This document shows positions 1 through 8,618 of a DNA stretch of 64,000 nucleotides, in pieces (position 1 is the first letter of the stretch; the number at the start of each line of letters is the position of its first letter). The DNA is from Brachybacterium sacelli. Its GTDB lineage: Bacteria; Actinomycetota; Actinomycetes; Actinomycetales; Dermabacteraceae. Position numbers and translations under genes: made by a program. The notes beneath the pieces were generated by a model, which was given only the letters and a program-made list of their open reading frames with translations, did no database searches and was not told the DNA's origin. The stretch is taken from positions 1 to 64,000 of the forward strand of contig NZ_JAGIOD010000002.1 in NCBI RefSeq assembly GCF_017876545.1, read 5' to 3'.

Positions 1-949
1 CGACGAAATGATCGCCTTCATCGATAGGCATCGCGATCACTTCGGGGTCGAGGCCATCTGCCGCGTCCTGGGCGCGACGGAACGTGGGTTCCTCACCTCT
101 CGCGGATACCGTGCCGCGAAGCAGCGCCCGGCATCGGCCAGAGCGGTCCGTGACGAGGTGCTCGTCGAAGAGATCCGTCGGATTCATGCCGAGAACTACG
201 GCGTCTACGGGTATCGGAAGATGCATCACGCGATGCGCCGTGCCGGATGGGAAGTCGGCCGCGACCAGACCGCTCGGCTGATGAAAGCTGCTGGTCTGTG
301 CGGGATACGCCGTGGTCGAAAGGTGTTCACGACGAGCCCTGCTGGTGGCCTGGACCGTCGTCCTGATCTGGTCGAGCGGAACTTCACGGCTGCCGGACCG
401 AATCAGCTCTGGGTCGCTGACATCACCTACGTCCGGATCCCGTCCGGGTTCTGCTACACCGCGTTCATCACGGACGTTTTCACGCGAAGGATCGTCGGCT
501 GGGCAGTGGCCACCAGCCTCCGCACTGAGGCACTGCCACTGCAGGCTCTCGAGCAGGCCCTCCAGACCTCCCCGGCAGAAGCGTCTCGGACTGGGCTGAT
601 CCATCACAGCGATAGGGGCAGCAACTACGTCTCGCTGGCCTACTCCGATGCGCTGATCACCGCCGGAGTCCAGGCCTCGGTCGGATCCGTCGGAGACAGC
701 TACGACAACGCCCTGGCTGAGACCGTCAACGGCCTCTACAAAGCCGAGCTCATCCACCGACGCCGCACCTGGCCCTCAGCGACCGCCGTCGAGATCGCCA
801 CTCTGGACTGGGTCACCTGGTGGAACACGAAGCGCCTGCACGAAGCACTCGACTATCGCACCCCGGCCGAAGTCGAAGCGTCCTACACTCACCCCACGAC
901 GACCGCGCCCGCGACCGTCTAACCACGGAACGGAACCCAGGGCGCTTCA
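1..949 (+). mobile_element. IS3-family insertion sequence, left part outside window
   Basis: The transposase OrfB gene sits at the window edge, so OrfA and the left inverted repeat lie outside. The right boundary is set tentatively at 949, after the sequence GGGCGCTTCA, because many IS3-family elements end in a similar GC-rich string followed by TTCA. The left inverted repeat is not visible, so this end cannot be verified here. Confidence 0.6.
8..922 (+). CDS. IS3-family transposase OrfB (DDE integrase domain)
   Basis: This is the catalytic half of an IS3-type transposase, which cuts and joins the element ends. The N-terminal third has the HTH_21-like segment (RIHAENYGVYGYRKMHHAM). The integrase core follows, with DDE residues visible in WVADITYV (first Asp), HHSDRGSNY (second Asp) and DNALAETVNGLYKAE (Glu). 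At 304 residues it has the full OrfB length. In this family OrfB is normally made by -1 frameshifting from OrfA, so the ATG at 8 may not be used as a free start; OrfA would lie left of the window. The frame is intact and could be active if the rest of the element is. Confidence 0.9.
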   Translation: MIAFIDRHRDHFGVEAICRVLGATERGFLTSRGYRAAKQRPASARAVRDEVLVEEIRRIHAENYGVYGYRKMHHAMRRAGWEVGRDQTARLMKAAGLCGIRRGRKVFTTSPAGGLDRRPDLVERNFTAAGPNQLWVADITYVRIPSGFCYTAFITDVFTRRIVGWAVATSLRTEALPLQALEQALQTSPAEASRTGLIHHSDRGSNYVSLAYSDALITAGVQASVGSVGDSYDNALAETVNGLYKAELIHRRRTWPSATAVEIATLDWVTWWNTKRLHEALDYRTPAEVEASYTHPTTTAPATV

Positions 950-1056
950 GTGTGAGTCATGGACATGTTGCGGTTCCTGTTCTGGAGCGGGTGGGCTGAC
1001 TGCGGAAGTTCTGTCCTACCGCGACCGGGAAGACATTCTCCGATGGCAGGGAGGGA

Positions 1057-2199
1057 TCACGTGTCCTCGTCGACGAGGCCCTCGAGTGCATTGTGAGCGG
1101 CATGCTCGCGCAGATGGTCCGCGGTGTAGGGGATGGTGAAGCGGACTTGTCCGTGGCCGGCCGACTCGATGATGCCGTCGCGGATGAGGCGTCGGCGGTA
1201 CTCGCCGGCGTACTGGGCGCTCACGCCCATCCGCTCGGCGATCTTCCCTGTGCGGGAAGGGCCGTCGTCTTGGGCCATGGCGAGCAGGTAGGTGCGGTCG
1301 ACGCTCGATAGCGGACGCAGGGCGGGGGTGTGGACGTGCCGGCCGAGGCGGCGTCGTGCAGCGGCGATTCCAGTGTCGACGTCCTCGGTAGTAATCGGGC
1401 CAGCGGTCGTGTGGGCCTTGAGGGTGTGGTAGCCCACGAGCTGGATCATGAAGGGATACCCGTCGACGGCATCGGCCGCCAGGTCGAGCCCGTGGACGTC
1501 GATCTCGTGCCCGCTGTCGGCGATCGTCCCCGCAAGTGCGGCTCGGACCTCTGCGCGGCTCACGCGGCCGATGGGGTGGTGTTCGGCGCGGCGCAGGAAC
1601 GTCGCCCCTGGGTGGTCGAGCAGCTCTTCGATGGGAGTGGAGAGTCCCGCCGCTGCGAAGGCGAGCAGACGTTCCTCTCGGCGGCCGTACTGGATGATCT
1701 CGCCGAGCTTGCGGAGATCTTCGATGTCAGCGGCCTGGACCTCGTCGATGGTGATGACGAGGCCTTTCCCGTCGGCCTGGAGAGCGTCGGTGAGCTCGGT
1801 GATCTGCGATCGGAGCGTCGACTCTGCGGGGTAGCGCTCGGTCCACGAGGCGCTGCCCCCGAGGGGGCCGATCGTTCCGCTCGCGGACCCGAGCTGTGCC
1901 GGCGGCTTGCTGGAGTGCTCCTGGAGCAGGCGCGGCAGATGGTCATGAGTAAGGCGCTCCAGGAGTCCGCTGCTCGAGCTCTCGGTGATGACCAGCCATC
2001 CGGCGCCCTCGGCCGCTCGTCGGTAGGCGTCGAGCAGCACGGTCTTGCCCATCCCGCGCTGTCCGGACAGGAGGACCGTTAGGCCAGCAGGGTCTAGGAT
2101 CCCGTCGAAGGTGTCCTCGAACTCGTCGATCAGCTGGTCGCGGCCGACAAGGAGGTGTGGGTAGGTGCCGAACGACGGCTTGAATAGGTTGCGTGGCAT
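1057..2199 (-). CDS. Stand-alone AAA ATPase with C-terminal winged helix
   Basis: The protein is about 380 residues. A Walker A motif GQRGMGKT lies near residues 46-53 and a Walker B-like stretch GLVITIDEVQ near the middle. The C-terminal part (RTYLLAMAQDDGPSRTGKIA onwards) looks like a winged-helix DNA-binding domain. This layout matches the archaeal-type/ORC-like ATP-binding proteins common on actinobacterial accessory islands, whose substrate is mostly unknown. I chose the ATG at 2199, not the TTG 14 codons upstream, because a TATACT hexamer ends exactly six bases before it, which fits leaderless transcription. No partner gene is adjacent: the upstream neighbour is an unrecognised 300-base stretch and the downstream one an IS element. 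A role in defence or mobile-element maintenance is possible but not shown. Confidence 0.75.
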   Translation of the reverse strand: MPRNLFKPSFGTYPHLLVGRDQLIDEFEDTFDGILDPAGLTVLLSGQRGMGKTVLLDAYRRAAEGAGWLVITESSSSGLLERLTHDHLPRLLQEHSSKPPAQLGSASGTIGPLGGSASWTERYPAESTLRSQITELTDALQADGKGLVITIDEVQAADIEDLRKLGEIIQYGRREERLLAFAAAGLSTPIEELLDHPGATFLRRAEHHPIGRVSRAEVRAALAGTIADSGHEIDVHGLDLAADAVDGYPFMIQLVGYHTLKAHTTAGPITTEDVDTGIAAARRRLGRHVHTPALRPLSSVDRTYLLAMAQDDGPSRTGKIAERMGVSAQYAGEYRRRLIRDGIIESAGHGQVRFTIPYTADHLREHAAHNALEGLVDEDT

Positions 2200-2211
2200 A
2201 CAAAAAGTATA
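2200..2211 (-). promoter_or_regulatory. Leaderless promoter -10 for the AAA ATPase
   Basis: Read on the minus strand, TATACT (2211-2206) is followed by TTTTGT and then ATG. This spacing would place the transcription start on the start codon. Several TTGAT/TTTTGA strings lie 14-24 bases upstream as possible -35 elements. Confidence 0.5.
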
Positions 2212-2241
2212 AAGGGCAGCGCCCACATCAAAAAGGATCAA

Positions 2242-2542
2242 AAGATCCTCGGACTACGTTCAGGCTGACGGGGCGGGTGACGAGCTATCCGGCGATCGCG
2301 GTAGAGGCCTCCTCGAGCTCCGCGGGCAGTGGCGCCTTCTGCTCAGCCCTGAGCTTGCTGGGGGAGAACCATTCCTCGAGCGTGCCCTCGGTCAGGAAGG
2401 CCAGTATCCGATTGTGAACCTCACCGCCAGCATCTCGCGCCTCACCAGCCCTCATCGGCCGCACAGATCCAGACATCCGAGAGGACGGCCGCCGTGGGCG
2501 AGGCTCTCGGCTGCATACCGCTCGCGCATCTCGCGATCGGAT
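2242..2542 (-). other. Intergenic stretch with an unrecognised short ORF
   Basis: These 301 bases lie between the AAA ATPase and the first dehydrogenase. They contain a 63-codon minus-strand frame (2285-2476; interior NRILAFLTEGTLEEWF) that I do not recognise. It has no convincing ribosome binding site. It may be the tail of a lost accessory gene or a chance frame. Confidence 0.2.
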
Positions 2543-3328
2543 TCAGGCCCCGGCGCCGCCGTCGACGGGCACGATCGCGCCAGTGACATACGAGGCGCGG
2601 TCGCTGAGTAACCAGGCGGCGACCTCGGCGATCTCACGCGGCTCGCCGAGCCGGCCCAGGGGCACGGAAGCGGCAGTAGCCGCGAGGGTTCCGGGCGCCG
2701 CCTCCTCCCATATGTCCATCATCTCGGTGGCCGTGGCGCCCGGGGTGATGGCGTTGACCCGGATGCCGCCGGCCGCCCAGCTCACGGCTGCCGTCTCGGT
2801 CAGGCTGTTCAGGGCGCGCTTCATGGCGCCGTAGGCGGGCAGTGCCGGGCTCGCTCGGCGGCTACCGATGCTCGACGTGTTGACGATGGCGCCGCCGCCG
2901 TTGCTGCGCATGAGAGCGGCTTCGGCGTTCATGGCGATCCAGTGCGCGCGGAAGTTCACGGTGAACTGCTCGTCGATGTCGTGGTCGGTCGTGGTGTCGG
3001 CCGGACCGAACTGCTGCTGAGGGGCTGCACCGTTGTTGAACGCTCCGTCGAGGCGTCCGTGCAGCTTCTCGACACTGCCGACGACGGCGCGGATGCTCGA
3101 CGGGTCGGCGAGATCGAGGGCGAGGGCGTCCGCAGTGCCGCCGGTTTCGCGGATCTCATCGGCGATGCGGTCGAGGGCTTCCGTGCCACGAGCGGCGAGG
3201 ACGACCGAGGCGCCCTCAGCGGCGAAGAGGCGTACTGCGGCCGCGCCGATGCCGCGGCTCGCGCCGGTGATGAGAATGACCTTGCCGGCGAGCAGGCCGA
3301 CGGGAGTGGTGTTGATGTTGTTCGTCAT
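2543..3328 (-). CDS. Short-chain dehydrogenase/reductase (classical SDR)
   Basis: This 261-residue NAD(P)-dependent oxidoreductase is of the classical SDR type. The cofactor motif TGASRGIG lies near residue 20. FNNGA replaces the usual NNAG, and the active-site pair is in YGAMK with a serine-rich strand before it. The C-terminal VPVDGGAG is typical of FabG-like members. The substrate cannot be deduced. It lies downstream of the MmyB-like regulator on the same strand (93 bases apart) and is one of four SDR genes in 4.5 kb. A CAGAGT hexamer seven bases before the ATG could allow leaderless transcription. Confidence 0.85.
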   Translation of the reverse strand: MTNNINTTPVGLLAGKVILITGASRGIGAAAVRLFAAEGASVVLAARGTEALDRIADEIRETGGTADALALDLADPSSIRAVVGSVEKLHGRLDGAFNNGAAPQQQFGPADTTTDHDIDEQFTVNFRAHWIAMNAEAALMRSNGGGAIVNTSSIGSRRASPALPAYGAMKRALNSLTETAAVSWAAGGIRVNAITPGATATEMMDIWEEAAPGTLAATAASVPLGRLGEPREIAEVAAWLLSDRASYVTGAIVPVDGGAGA

Positions 3329-3421
3329 GGTGACAACTCTGCGCTCGGGCGAGCGCCAGATACAGGCACAGGCTGTACCAGGCTCACACTGACCCGGTCA
3401 GCGTCTGATTCTGACGGCTCG

Positions 3422-4273
3422 TCACTGTCGCGAGGCGGAGAACCGCTGAACCCCCAGCACGCCGAGCAGCCTGATCTTCTCCTCGTCCTCGCTGTGCGGT
3501 TCGGCGGTGAGAACCAGGAGCGCCTGCGACCAGTCCTCGGTGAACAGCGCTTGGCAGTCGACCTCGATCGACCCCACCTCGGGGTGGATGATCACCTTGT
3601 GGTCGGCGAAGCGCTGGGCGACCTCGTGCTGCTCCCAGAGTTCGACGAACTCCGCACTGCTCCCGTGCAGCTCCGAGACCAGCTCGGCGGCCCGCGATGA
3701 GGTTCCCATCGCACCGTACGCTGCGCGCAGACCGGCGACGAGGGTCCGACTGTGTCGAGCGTGATCGCTCTGCGGATAGTGCTGCCGGCCCGTTTCCGGG
3801 TGGACGAACCATCGCCACGACTCATACCTCTCCCACCCTGTCGCGCCAGCGTTATTGCCGAGCAGCGCCGCAGCGAGTCTGTTCTGCAACAGGGTCTCCC
3901 CGAGGGCGGAGATGATCAACGCAGGTGTGTCGGAGAGCCGATCGAAGACGCGGTGCAGCGCCGGTGCGACGTGCCCGGTGGCCCCCAGGCGATCGGGGAC
4001 GGCGTGCCCCGCCGTGCGGTAGAGATAGTCGCGCTCGTCGGCCGTGAGCCGTAATGCCCGGGCGAGCGATGAGAGAATCTGAGTGCTCGGCTGCGGTCCG
4101 CGTTGCTGTTCGAGGCGCGTGTAGTATTCGGTCGACATGAGGGCGAGCTGCGCGACCTCTTCACGTCTCAAACCCGGCGCTCGGCGTCGCGGTCCTGATG
4201 TGAGGCCGACATCGCCGGGTTGCAGTTCACCGCGACGACGGCGGAGGAACTCGGCCAGGGCTTCACGATCCAT
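3422..4273 (-). CDS. MmyB-like helix-turn-helix transcriptional regulator
   Basis: This 283-residue regulator has an N-terminal XRE-type helix-turn-helix (LRREEVAQLALMSTEYYTRL) and a C-terminal MmyB-like ligand-binding domain (RYESWRWFVHPETGRQHYP, then LWEQHEVAQRFADHKVIIHP). This family is widespread in actinobacteria and often controls a divergently transcribed dehydrogenase. That is the arrangement here, with the SDR at 4374 divergent. I chose the ATG at 4273 because MDREALAEFLRRRR is the conserved family N terminus; the longer upstream frame runs through the divergent gene. A GGAGG lies very close to the ATG (one base). The palindrome at 4308-4324 is a candidate operator. Confidence 0.85.
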   Translation of the reverse strand: MDREALAEFLRRRRGELQPGDVGLTSGPRRRAPGLRREEVAQLALMSTEYYTRLEQQRGPQPSTQILSSLARALRLTADERDYLYRTAGHAVPDRLGATGHVAPALHRVFDRLSDTPALIISALGETLLQNRLAAALLGNNAGATGWERYESWRWFVHPETGRQHYPQSDHARHSRTLVAGLRAAYGAMGTSSRAAELVSELHGSSAEFVELWEQHEVAQRFADHKVIIHPEVGSIEVDCQALFTEDWSQALLVLTAEPHSEDEEKIRLLGVLGVQRFSASRQ

Positions 4274-4307
4274 GCCTCCATGATGCACGCACTGCGAGAC
4301 GGCATCC

Positions 4308-4324
4308 AGGGATCGACGATCCCT
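4308..4324. promoter_or_regulatory. Palindrome in divergent promoter region, candidate operator
   Basis: AGGGATCGACGATCCCT is a perfect palindrome with an 8-base arm around a central A. It lies in the 100-base gap between the MmyB-like regulator and the divergent SDR. A second TCCCTGG about 10 bases to the right pairs with CCAGGGA at its left edge. Its position suggests binding by the adjacent regulator. Confidence 0.45.
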
Positions 4325-4373
4325 CGATAAGCGGTCCCTGGTAGGGCTCTCCTGCGCGGCGGAGACTCTGAAC

Positions 4374-5141
4374 ATGCGAATCAACGGAAACACCATCTTC
4401 ATCCCGGGCGCGACGAGCGGCATCGGCCTCGCTCTCGCCGAACGACTGCACGATGCGGGTAACACGGTCATCGTCGGCGGACGTCGCCGCGAGCTGCTGG
4501 CCGAGATCGCCGCCCGGCATCCGGGGATCGACACGGTCGTGATCGACACGACGGATGCCGCATCCATCGCGTCCGCAGCATCAGAGGTCATCGAGCGTCA
4601 CCCCGACCTGAACGTTCTTGTGGCGATGGCGGGCATCATGCGCATCGAGGACTGGACCCGTCCGTCCGGTTTCGTCTCGACGGCGGAAGAGACCGTCACG
4701 ACGAACCTGCTCGGCCCGATCAGACTCATCGGAGCGTTCATCGAGCACCTGCAGACTCGCGAGGATGCGACGATCATGACGGTCTCGTCAGGGCTTGCGT
4801 TCGCACCCCTGCGGGTGACCCCGACGTACAACGCCACGAAGGCCGCGATCCACATGCTCAGCGAGTCGCTCAGACTGCAACTCGCCCACACCTCGGTGCG
4901 GATCGTGGAGCTGGAGCCGCCGTCGGTGGCGACCGACCTGATGCCAGGTCAGAGCGAGAGCTCGTTCGCGATGCCGCTCGACGCGTTCGCCGACGAGGTC
5001 ATCTCGATCCTGCGCGACGAGCCCGACGTGACCGAGGTGCAGGTCGAGCGTGTGAAGTTCCTGCGATACGGCGAGGCGCGCGGCGACTACGCCGAGGTCG
5101 TCAAGACCCTGAACGCGAGCGACCCGCACGCGGCGGAGTGA
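4374..5141 (+). CDS. SDR family oxidoreductase, DltE-like
   Basis: This 255-residue short-chain dehydrogenase has the nucleotide-binding motif GATSGIGLALAERL, an AMAGIMR segment in place of NNAG, and the catalytic YNATKAAIH. The sequence resembles the DltE/YqjQ-type SDRs (start MRINGNTIFIPGATSGIG). It is divergent from the MmyB-like regulator across a 100-base gap holding a palindrome, so it is the most likely regulatory target. GAGACT sits six bases before the ATG, compatible with a leaderless start. The substrate is unknown. Confidence 0.85.
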   Translation: MRINGNTIFIPGATSGIGLALAERLHDAGNTVIVGGRRRELLAEIAARHPGIDTVVIDTTDAASIASAASEVIERHPDLNVLVAMAGIMRIEDWTRPSGFVSTAEETVTTNLLGPIRLIGAFIEHLQTREDATIMTVSSGLAFAPLRVTPTYNATKAAIHMLSESLRLQLAHTSVRIVELEPPSVATDLMPGQSESSFAMPLDAFADEVISILRDEPDVTEVQVERVKFLRYGEARGDYAEVVKTLNASDPHAAE

Positions 5142-5160
5142 TATGTAGTTCGTCAAGCGG

Positions 5161-5209
5161 GCAGGATGATGCGCCGCCAGGCCGGGTGCCGGGCGGCGCA
5201 TCATCCTGC
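5161..5209. terminator. Bidirectional rho-independent terminator
   Basis: A perfect 18-base stem (5161-5178 with 5192-5209) encloses a 13-base loop and is followed by TTT. It lies between two convergent SDR genes (ends at 5141 and 5251) and can serve both. Confidence 0.85.
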
Positions 5210-5250
5210 TTTCCGGGGGGCGTCCGCGCCAACCCGAGCCCCGTCCCGCG

Positions 5251-6195
5251 TCAGGACGCCGGGAACTCAACCCCGGCCAGACGCTCCGAGACATCCCAGA
5301 TGCGCTTGGCATCTTCGGCTCCGCGCAGACGCGAGTACAGTCTCTGCTCGGCCGGTGCCCCTCCGAGATGGCCCGGGCCGCTCGGCCCGTACAGCGCGCC
5401 CGGCTTCGCCGCCGGATCGGTCGCCGCCGTGAGGGCGGGCATGCCCGCCGTCTCGACAGTGCCGAACAGGATGCCGCGCTCGGATAGCTTGCGGATGAGC
5501 CTGCGGCGTGGCGTCTCGCGAGAACGGCCGAGTTCCGGGCGAGCTGCCAGCAGATTGGTCGGAGCCACTCCAGGATGCGACAGGTTGCTGCTGATGCCCC
5601 AGCCGTTGGCCCTGCTGCGTCGATCCAGCTCGAGCCCGAACAGTCCGAACGCGATCTTCGACTGGCTGTACGCACGAGCACCGTTGTACGACCGCTCCCA
5701 GTTCAGATCGTCCCAGTTGATGGAGTTCTGATTCGCCGCGACACTGATCTGCGAGGTCACCCGTGCACGCCCCTCCTTGAGGAGCGGCAGCAGGTGCGCC
5801 ACGAGCGCGAAGTGCCCGAGGTGGTTCGAGCCGAACTGCAGCTCGAGTCCGTCGGCGGTCTCCTGCCGTTCGGGCGGGGTCATCACACCGGCGTTGTTGA
5901 TGAGGATGTGAATCGGCGCACCCTCATCACGCAGGGTCTCGCCGAGGGCGGCGACGGAGGCCAGTGACGAGAGATCGAGGTCGCGCAGCGACACGTCGGC
6001 CCCTGGAACGGCCTGCACGATCTTCGCCATCGCGGTGTCTCCCTTGCGGAGATTGCGGACCGGCATGATCACCTGGGCGCCGGCACGGGCCAGGCGGGTG
6101 GCGATGCCCAGGCCCATCCCGTCGCTCGCGCCGGTGACCACGGCGCGCGTACCCGACAGATCCGGGATGCTGATATCGACCTTCTTGCGTGCCAT
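5251..6195 (-). CDS. SDR family oxidoreductase, retinol-dehydrogenase-like
   Basis: This is a 314-residue short-chain dehydrogenase of the longer WWOX/RDH-like group. It has the cofactor motif [12 protein letters not shown] near residue 25, NNAGVM, and the active-site YSQSK. The C-terminal extension of about 60 residues is usual for this group. I chose the ATG at 6195 because AGGAG lies eight bases upstream; the longer frame starting at 6225 has no such site. It follows the SDR at 6240-6995 by 44 bases on the same strand, so the two are probably cotranscribed. The substrate is not identifiable. Confidence 0.85.
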   Translation of the reverse strand: MARKKVDISIPDLSGTRAVVTGASDGMGLGIATRLARAGAQVIMPVRNLRKGDTAMAKIVQAVPGADVSLRDLDLSSLASVAALGETLRDEGAPIHILINNAGVMTPPERQETADGLELQFGSNHLGHFALVAHLLPLLKEGRARVTSQISVAANQNSINWDDLNWERSYNGARAYSQSKIAFGLFGLELDRRSRANGWGISSNLSHPGVAPTNLLAARPELGRSRETPRRRLIRKLSERGILFGTVETAGMPALTAATDPAAKPGALYGPSGPGHLGGAPAEQRLYSRLRGAEDAKRIWDVSERLAGVEFPAS

Positions 6196-6239
6196 CTTCT
6201 CGCTCCTGACTCTCGACTCGACCAAGGTTCTCGCGGATG

Positions 6240-6995
6240 CTATTGGACGGCGCCGCCGCTGACGAGCAGCGCCTGTCCGCTGACCCAGGCGGCGAGGTCG
6301 CCGGCCAAGTACTCGGCGGCGTCGGCGACATCCTCCGGAGTGCCGGGTCGCCCGCCGAGCGGCCGCATCCCGGCGTTGACCTGATGGAACTCGTCGTCCT
6401 CGGTGACCTGTGTGAACACACCCGCCCCGGCGATCACCGTCGGGAGGATCGTGTTGACCGTGATGTTCCGCGGGCCCAGTTCGAGGGCGAGCACCCGTAC
6501 GAGCTGGCGCGAGGCGGTCTTGCTCGACGAGTACAGACCGGTGCCGGGTACGGGGCTCACCGTCGAACTCGAGCCGATGTTGATGAGCCGGCCGCCGTCT
6601 GTCAGCAGTTTCGCCGCCTTCTGCAGCGTGAAGAACGCGCCCTTGGAGTTGATCGCGAACAGCCGGTCGAACTGCTCCTCCGTCGCGTCGAGAACCGGTT
6701 CATCGACGATCTCGACACCGGCATTGGCCACGACGATGTCGAGGCTTCCATACGTCTCGACCGCGGTTGCGAACAGCCTGTCGATCTCCGCCGGCGTCGC
6801 GATGTCCGCCTGCACGGCGATCGCGTCGCCCCCGGCCGCTTCGATCTCCTCGACGGTGCGGCGCGCGTTCTGCTCGTCGCTCGAGTAGTTGACGACGACG
6901 CTCGCGCCCAGGCGTGCGTACCTCTGGGCGATCGCCTTGCCGACGCCGCGGGCCGATCCTGTAACCACCGCGACCTTTCCAGCCAGATCCGACAT
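6240..6995 (-). CDS. SDR family oxidoreductase, FabG-like
   Basis: This 251-residue classical SDR has [12 protein letters not shown] near residue 12, [13 protein letters not shown] as the active-site tyrosine and lysine, and a C-terminal SGGAV. It resembles 3-oxoacyl-ACP-reductase-type dehydrogenases acting on small carbonyl substrates. AGAGGAGAAG just upstream of the ATG is a strong ribosome binding site. It is the first gene of a probable two-gene unit with the SDR at 5251-6195. Confidence 0.85.
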   Translation of the reverse strand: MSDLAGKVAVVTGSARGVGKAIAQRYARLGASVVVNYSSDEQNARRTVEEIEAAGGDAIAVQADIATPAEIDRLFATAVETYGSLDIVVANAGVEIVDEPVLDATEEQFDRLFAINSKGAFFTLQKAAKLLTDGGRLINIGSSSTVSPVPGTGLYSSSKTASRQLVRVLALELGPRNITVNTILPTVIAGAGVFTQVTEDDEFHQVNAGMRPLGGRPGTPEDVADAAEYLAGDLAAWVSGQALLVSGGAVQ

Positions 6996-7084
6996 CTTCT
7001 TCTCCTCTGCGAACTGTCTACGTGTGTGTATTGCTTACGTAGTTCAGGATCGCGCGGGCCCGCAGACCTAACCAGGGTCTGTCG

Positions 7085-7374
7085 ATGCCTGGTATCGACG
7101 AGAAGCGAAACGAAGGGACGGCGCTGCCCGTTCCGGAGTGCGCCGCCTCGCAACGCGCCACAGGAGGCCGCATCAAGTCGGACTTGCGATTCTCTGCCAC
7201 AGTCGTCTGGAGCAACCTGCCACTCCCGAACCCCACTGATCGTGTACGGCAGCAGATCATCGAAGCAGGCAAAGGCATTCTCGAGGCAAGGGCCCAGTAC
7301 CCGGACCGCTCCCTCGCCGACCACTACAACCCACTCGCTATGTCCCCCGCCCTCATCAAGGCGCACGACGCACA
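7085..7374 (+). pseudogene. 3' remnant of an MmeI-like DNA methyltransferase, cut by an IS
   Basis: The translated stretch SDLRFSATVVWSNLPLP, then GILEARAQYPDRSLADHYNP and LAMSPALIKAHD, matches the conserved C terminus of large MmeI/type IIL-like restriction-methyltransferases. There the strings RFS-T-VY-NFPLP, LDAR--YPD-SLADLYDP and MP-ELRKAH are typical. Only about the last 70 residues are recognisable. The sequence stops at the inverted repeat of the IS3 element (7375), before the expected family end (LDRAVDALY). The catalytic NPPY region is absent, so the gene is dead. The ATG at 7085 is only the first in frame. Confidence 0.6.
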
Positions 7375-7400
7375 GGGGACTGATGCGCGATCAGGTGTCA
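7375..7400 (+). repeat. IS3 element inverted repeat, orfB end
   Basis: It shares GGGGACTGATGCGC and the inner AGGTGTCA with the inverted complement at 8619-8644; mismatches fall in the middle. Confidence 0.85.
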
Positions 7401-7407
7401 GCTGGGG

Positions 7408-8268
7408 TTAGGCCGCCAGACTGACGGTCGGGTTCATGATGGTCTCGTACTCGATGGGGGTCAATCGACCCAGTCGGGCCTGCCGGCGTCGGCGGTGGTA
7501 GGTGCGTTCGATCCAGGTGATGATCGCGGTCCGCAGCTCTTCTCTGGTCTGCCAGCGCTTGCGGTCCAGGACGTTCTTCTGGAGCAGGGCGAAGAAGGAC
7601 TCCATGGCGGCGTTGTCACCGGCGGCACCGACCTGGCCCATCGAGCCGATGAGGTGGTGGCGGTTCAGAGCATGGACGAATTTCTTTGCTCTGAACTGCG
7701 AACCTCTGTCGGAATGCACGATGCAGCCAGCCGCATCTCGGCGCCGCGATACCGCGTTGCCCAGGGCGTTCACTGCGAGGCGAGCCTTCATTCGGGAGTC
7801 CATGGAGTAGCCCACGATCCGGCCGGAGAAGACGTCCTTGATAGCGCAGAGATAGAGCTTCCCCTCGTCGGTCCAGTGCTCGGTGATGTCGGTGAGCCAG
7901 AGTTCGTTGGCGTCGTCGGCGGTGAATTCGCGCTTCACGAGGTCATCGTGGACCGGTGGACCGGGCCGCTTTCCATTCTTGCCGCGCTTCTTCCCGAATA
8001 CGGACCACCATTGGTTGTCCCGGCAGATCCTCCACGCCGTGCGCTCACACATCTCTACGCCTGCTGCTGCGGCTTCGCCGGCCAAGAAGCGGTAGCCGAA
8101 CTCCGGATCGTCGCGATGGGCATCCAGCAGGGCATTGGCTCGATAGGCCTCGGTCAGCTCAGCTGCAGTGACCTGCTGGTGCAACCAGCGGTAGTAGGGC
8201 TGGCGGGAGAGCTTCAGGACCCGCAGGGACACCGCGACGGGAATGCCGTCTGCGGCGAGCTCGCTCAC
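7408..8268 (-). CDS. IS3-family transposase OrfB (made by -1 frameshift from OrfA)
   Basis: This is the catalytic integrase domain of the element, 286 residues if counted from the GTG at 8268. DDE residues lie in LWLTDITEHW, HSDRGSQFRA and DNAAMESFFALLQ. The conserved N-terminal string LSRQPYYRWL is present. The GTG overlaps the orfA stop (GTGA), but the family normally uses frameshifting. Reading back in this frame gives RFYPLVSELAADGIPV, the usual transframe junction, so the real product is probably an OrfAB fusion from 8573. The frame is intact. Confidence 0.9.
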   Translation of the reverse strand: MSELAADGIPVAVSLRVLKLSRQPYYRWLHQQVTAAELTEAYRANALLDAHRDDPEFGYRFLAGEAAAAGVEMCERTAWRICRDNQWWSVFGKKRGKNGKRPGPPVHDDLVKREFTADDANELWLTDITEHWTDEGKLYLCAIKDVFSGRIVGYSMDSRMKARLAVNALGNAVSRRRDAAGCIVHSDRGSQFRAKKFVHALNRHHLIGSMGQVGAAGDNAAMESFFALLQKNVLDRKRWQTREELRTAIITWIERTYHRRRRQARLGRLTPIEYETIMNPTVSLAA

Positions 8269-8573
8269 GAGCGGGTAGAACCTTTTCCCGGCAGGTTCGC
8301 TTGGGACAGGTAGGCGGCCGCGCGGCGCAGGACCTCGTTCTCCTGCTCGAGCAGCCGGTTCCGGCGACGCAGATCGCGCAGCTCGGTCGATTCCTCCCGA
8401 GTTTTCCCGGGCCGGGCACCGTCTTCGACGTCAGCCTGACGCATCCAGTTCGTCAGGCACGACTCGGAGATCCCGAAGTCCTTCGCGATCACGGCGAGCT
8501 TCTGACCAGGTTCACGGTTCCTCGCGACGCGGACGACGTCGTCCCGGAACTCCTGGGGGTAGGGAGCAGGCAT
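8265..8573 (-). CDS. IS3-family transposase OrfA
   Basis: This 102-residue DNA-binding subunit has a helix-turn-helix (KLAVIAKDFGISESCLTNWM) followed by a leucine-zipper-like segment (LRRRNRLLEQENEVLRRAAA). It recognises the inverted repeats and dimerises with OrfAB. I chose the ATG at 8573 because MPAPYPQEFRDDVVRVAR is the family N terminus. The slippery heptamer at 8283-8289 lies seven codons before the stop. Confidence 0.9.
   Translation of the reverse strand: MPAPYPQEFRDDVVRVARNREPGQKLAVIAKDFGISESCLTNWMRQADVEDGARPGKTREESTELRDLRRRNRLLEQENEVLRRAAAYLSQANLPGKGSTRS
8283..8289 (-). promoter_or_regulatory. Programmed -1 frameshift heptamer of the IS3 element
   Basis: On the minus strand the orfA codons read CCG GGA AAA GGT, which contains the X_XXY_YYZ heptamer G_GGA_AAA. 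Slipping back one base gives AGG TTC TAC CCG, opening the orfB frame with the conserved RFYPLV junction. Confidence 0.75.
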
Positions 8574-8618
8574 GGTGCACATCCTTCCCTGCAACGCTCC
8601 TCAGCGCCACAGATCACG

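Noticed and set aside
8266-8268. GTG at 8268 as an independent orfB start
   Set aside because: The IS3 family uses frameshifting, and a correct slippery heptamer and transframe peptide are present; re-initiation remains possible but is less likely.
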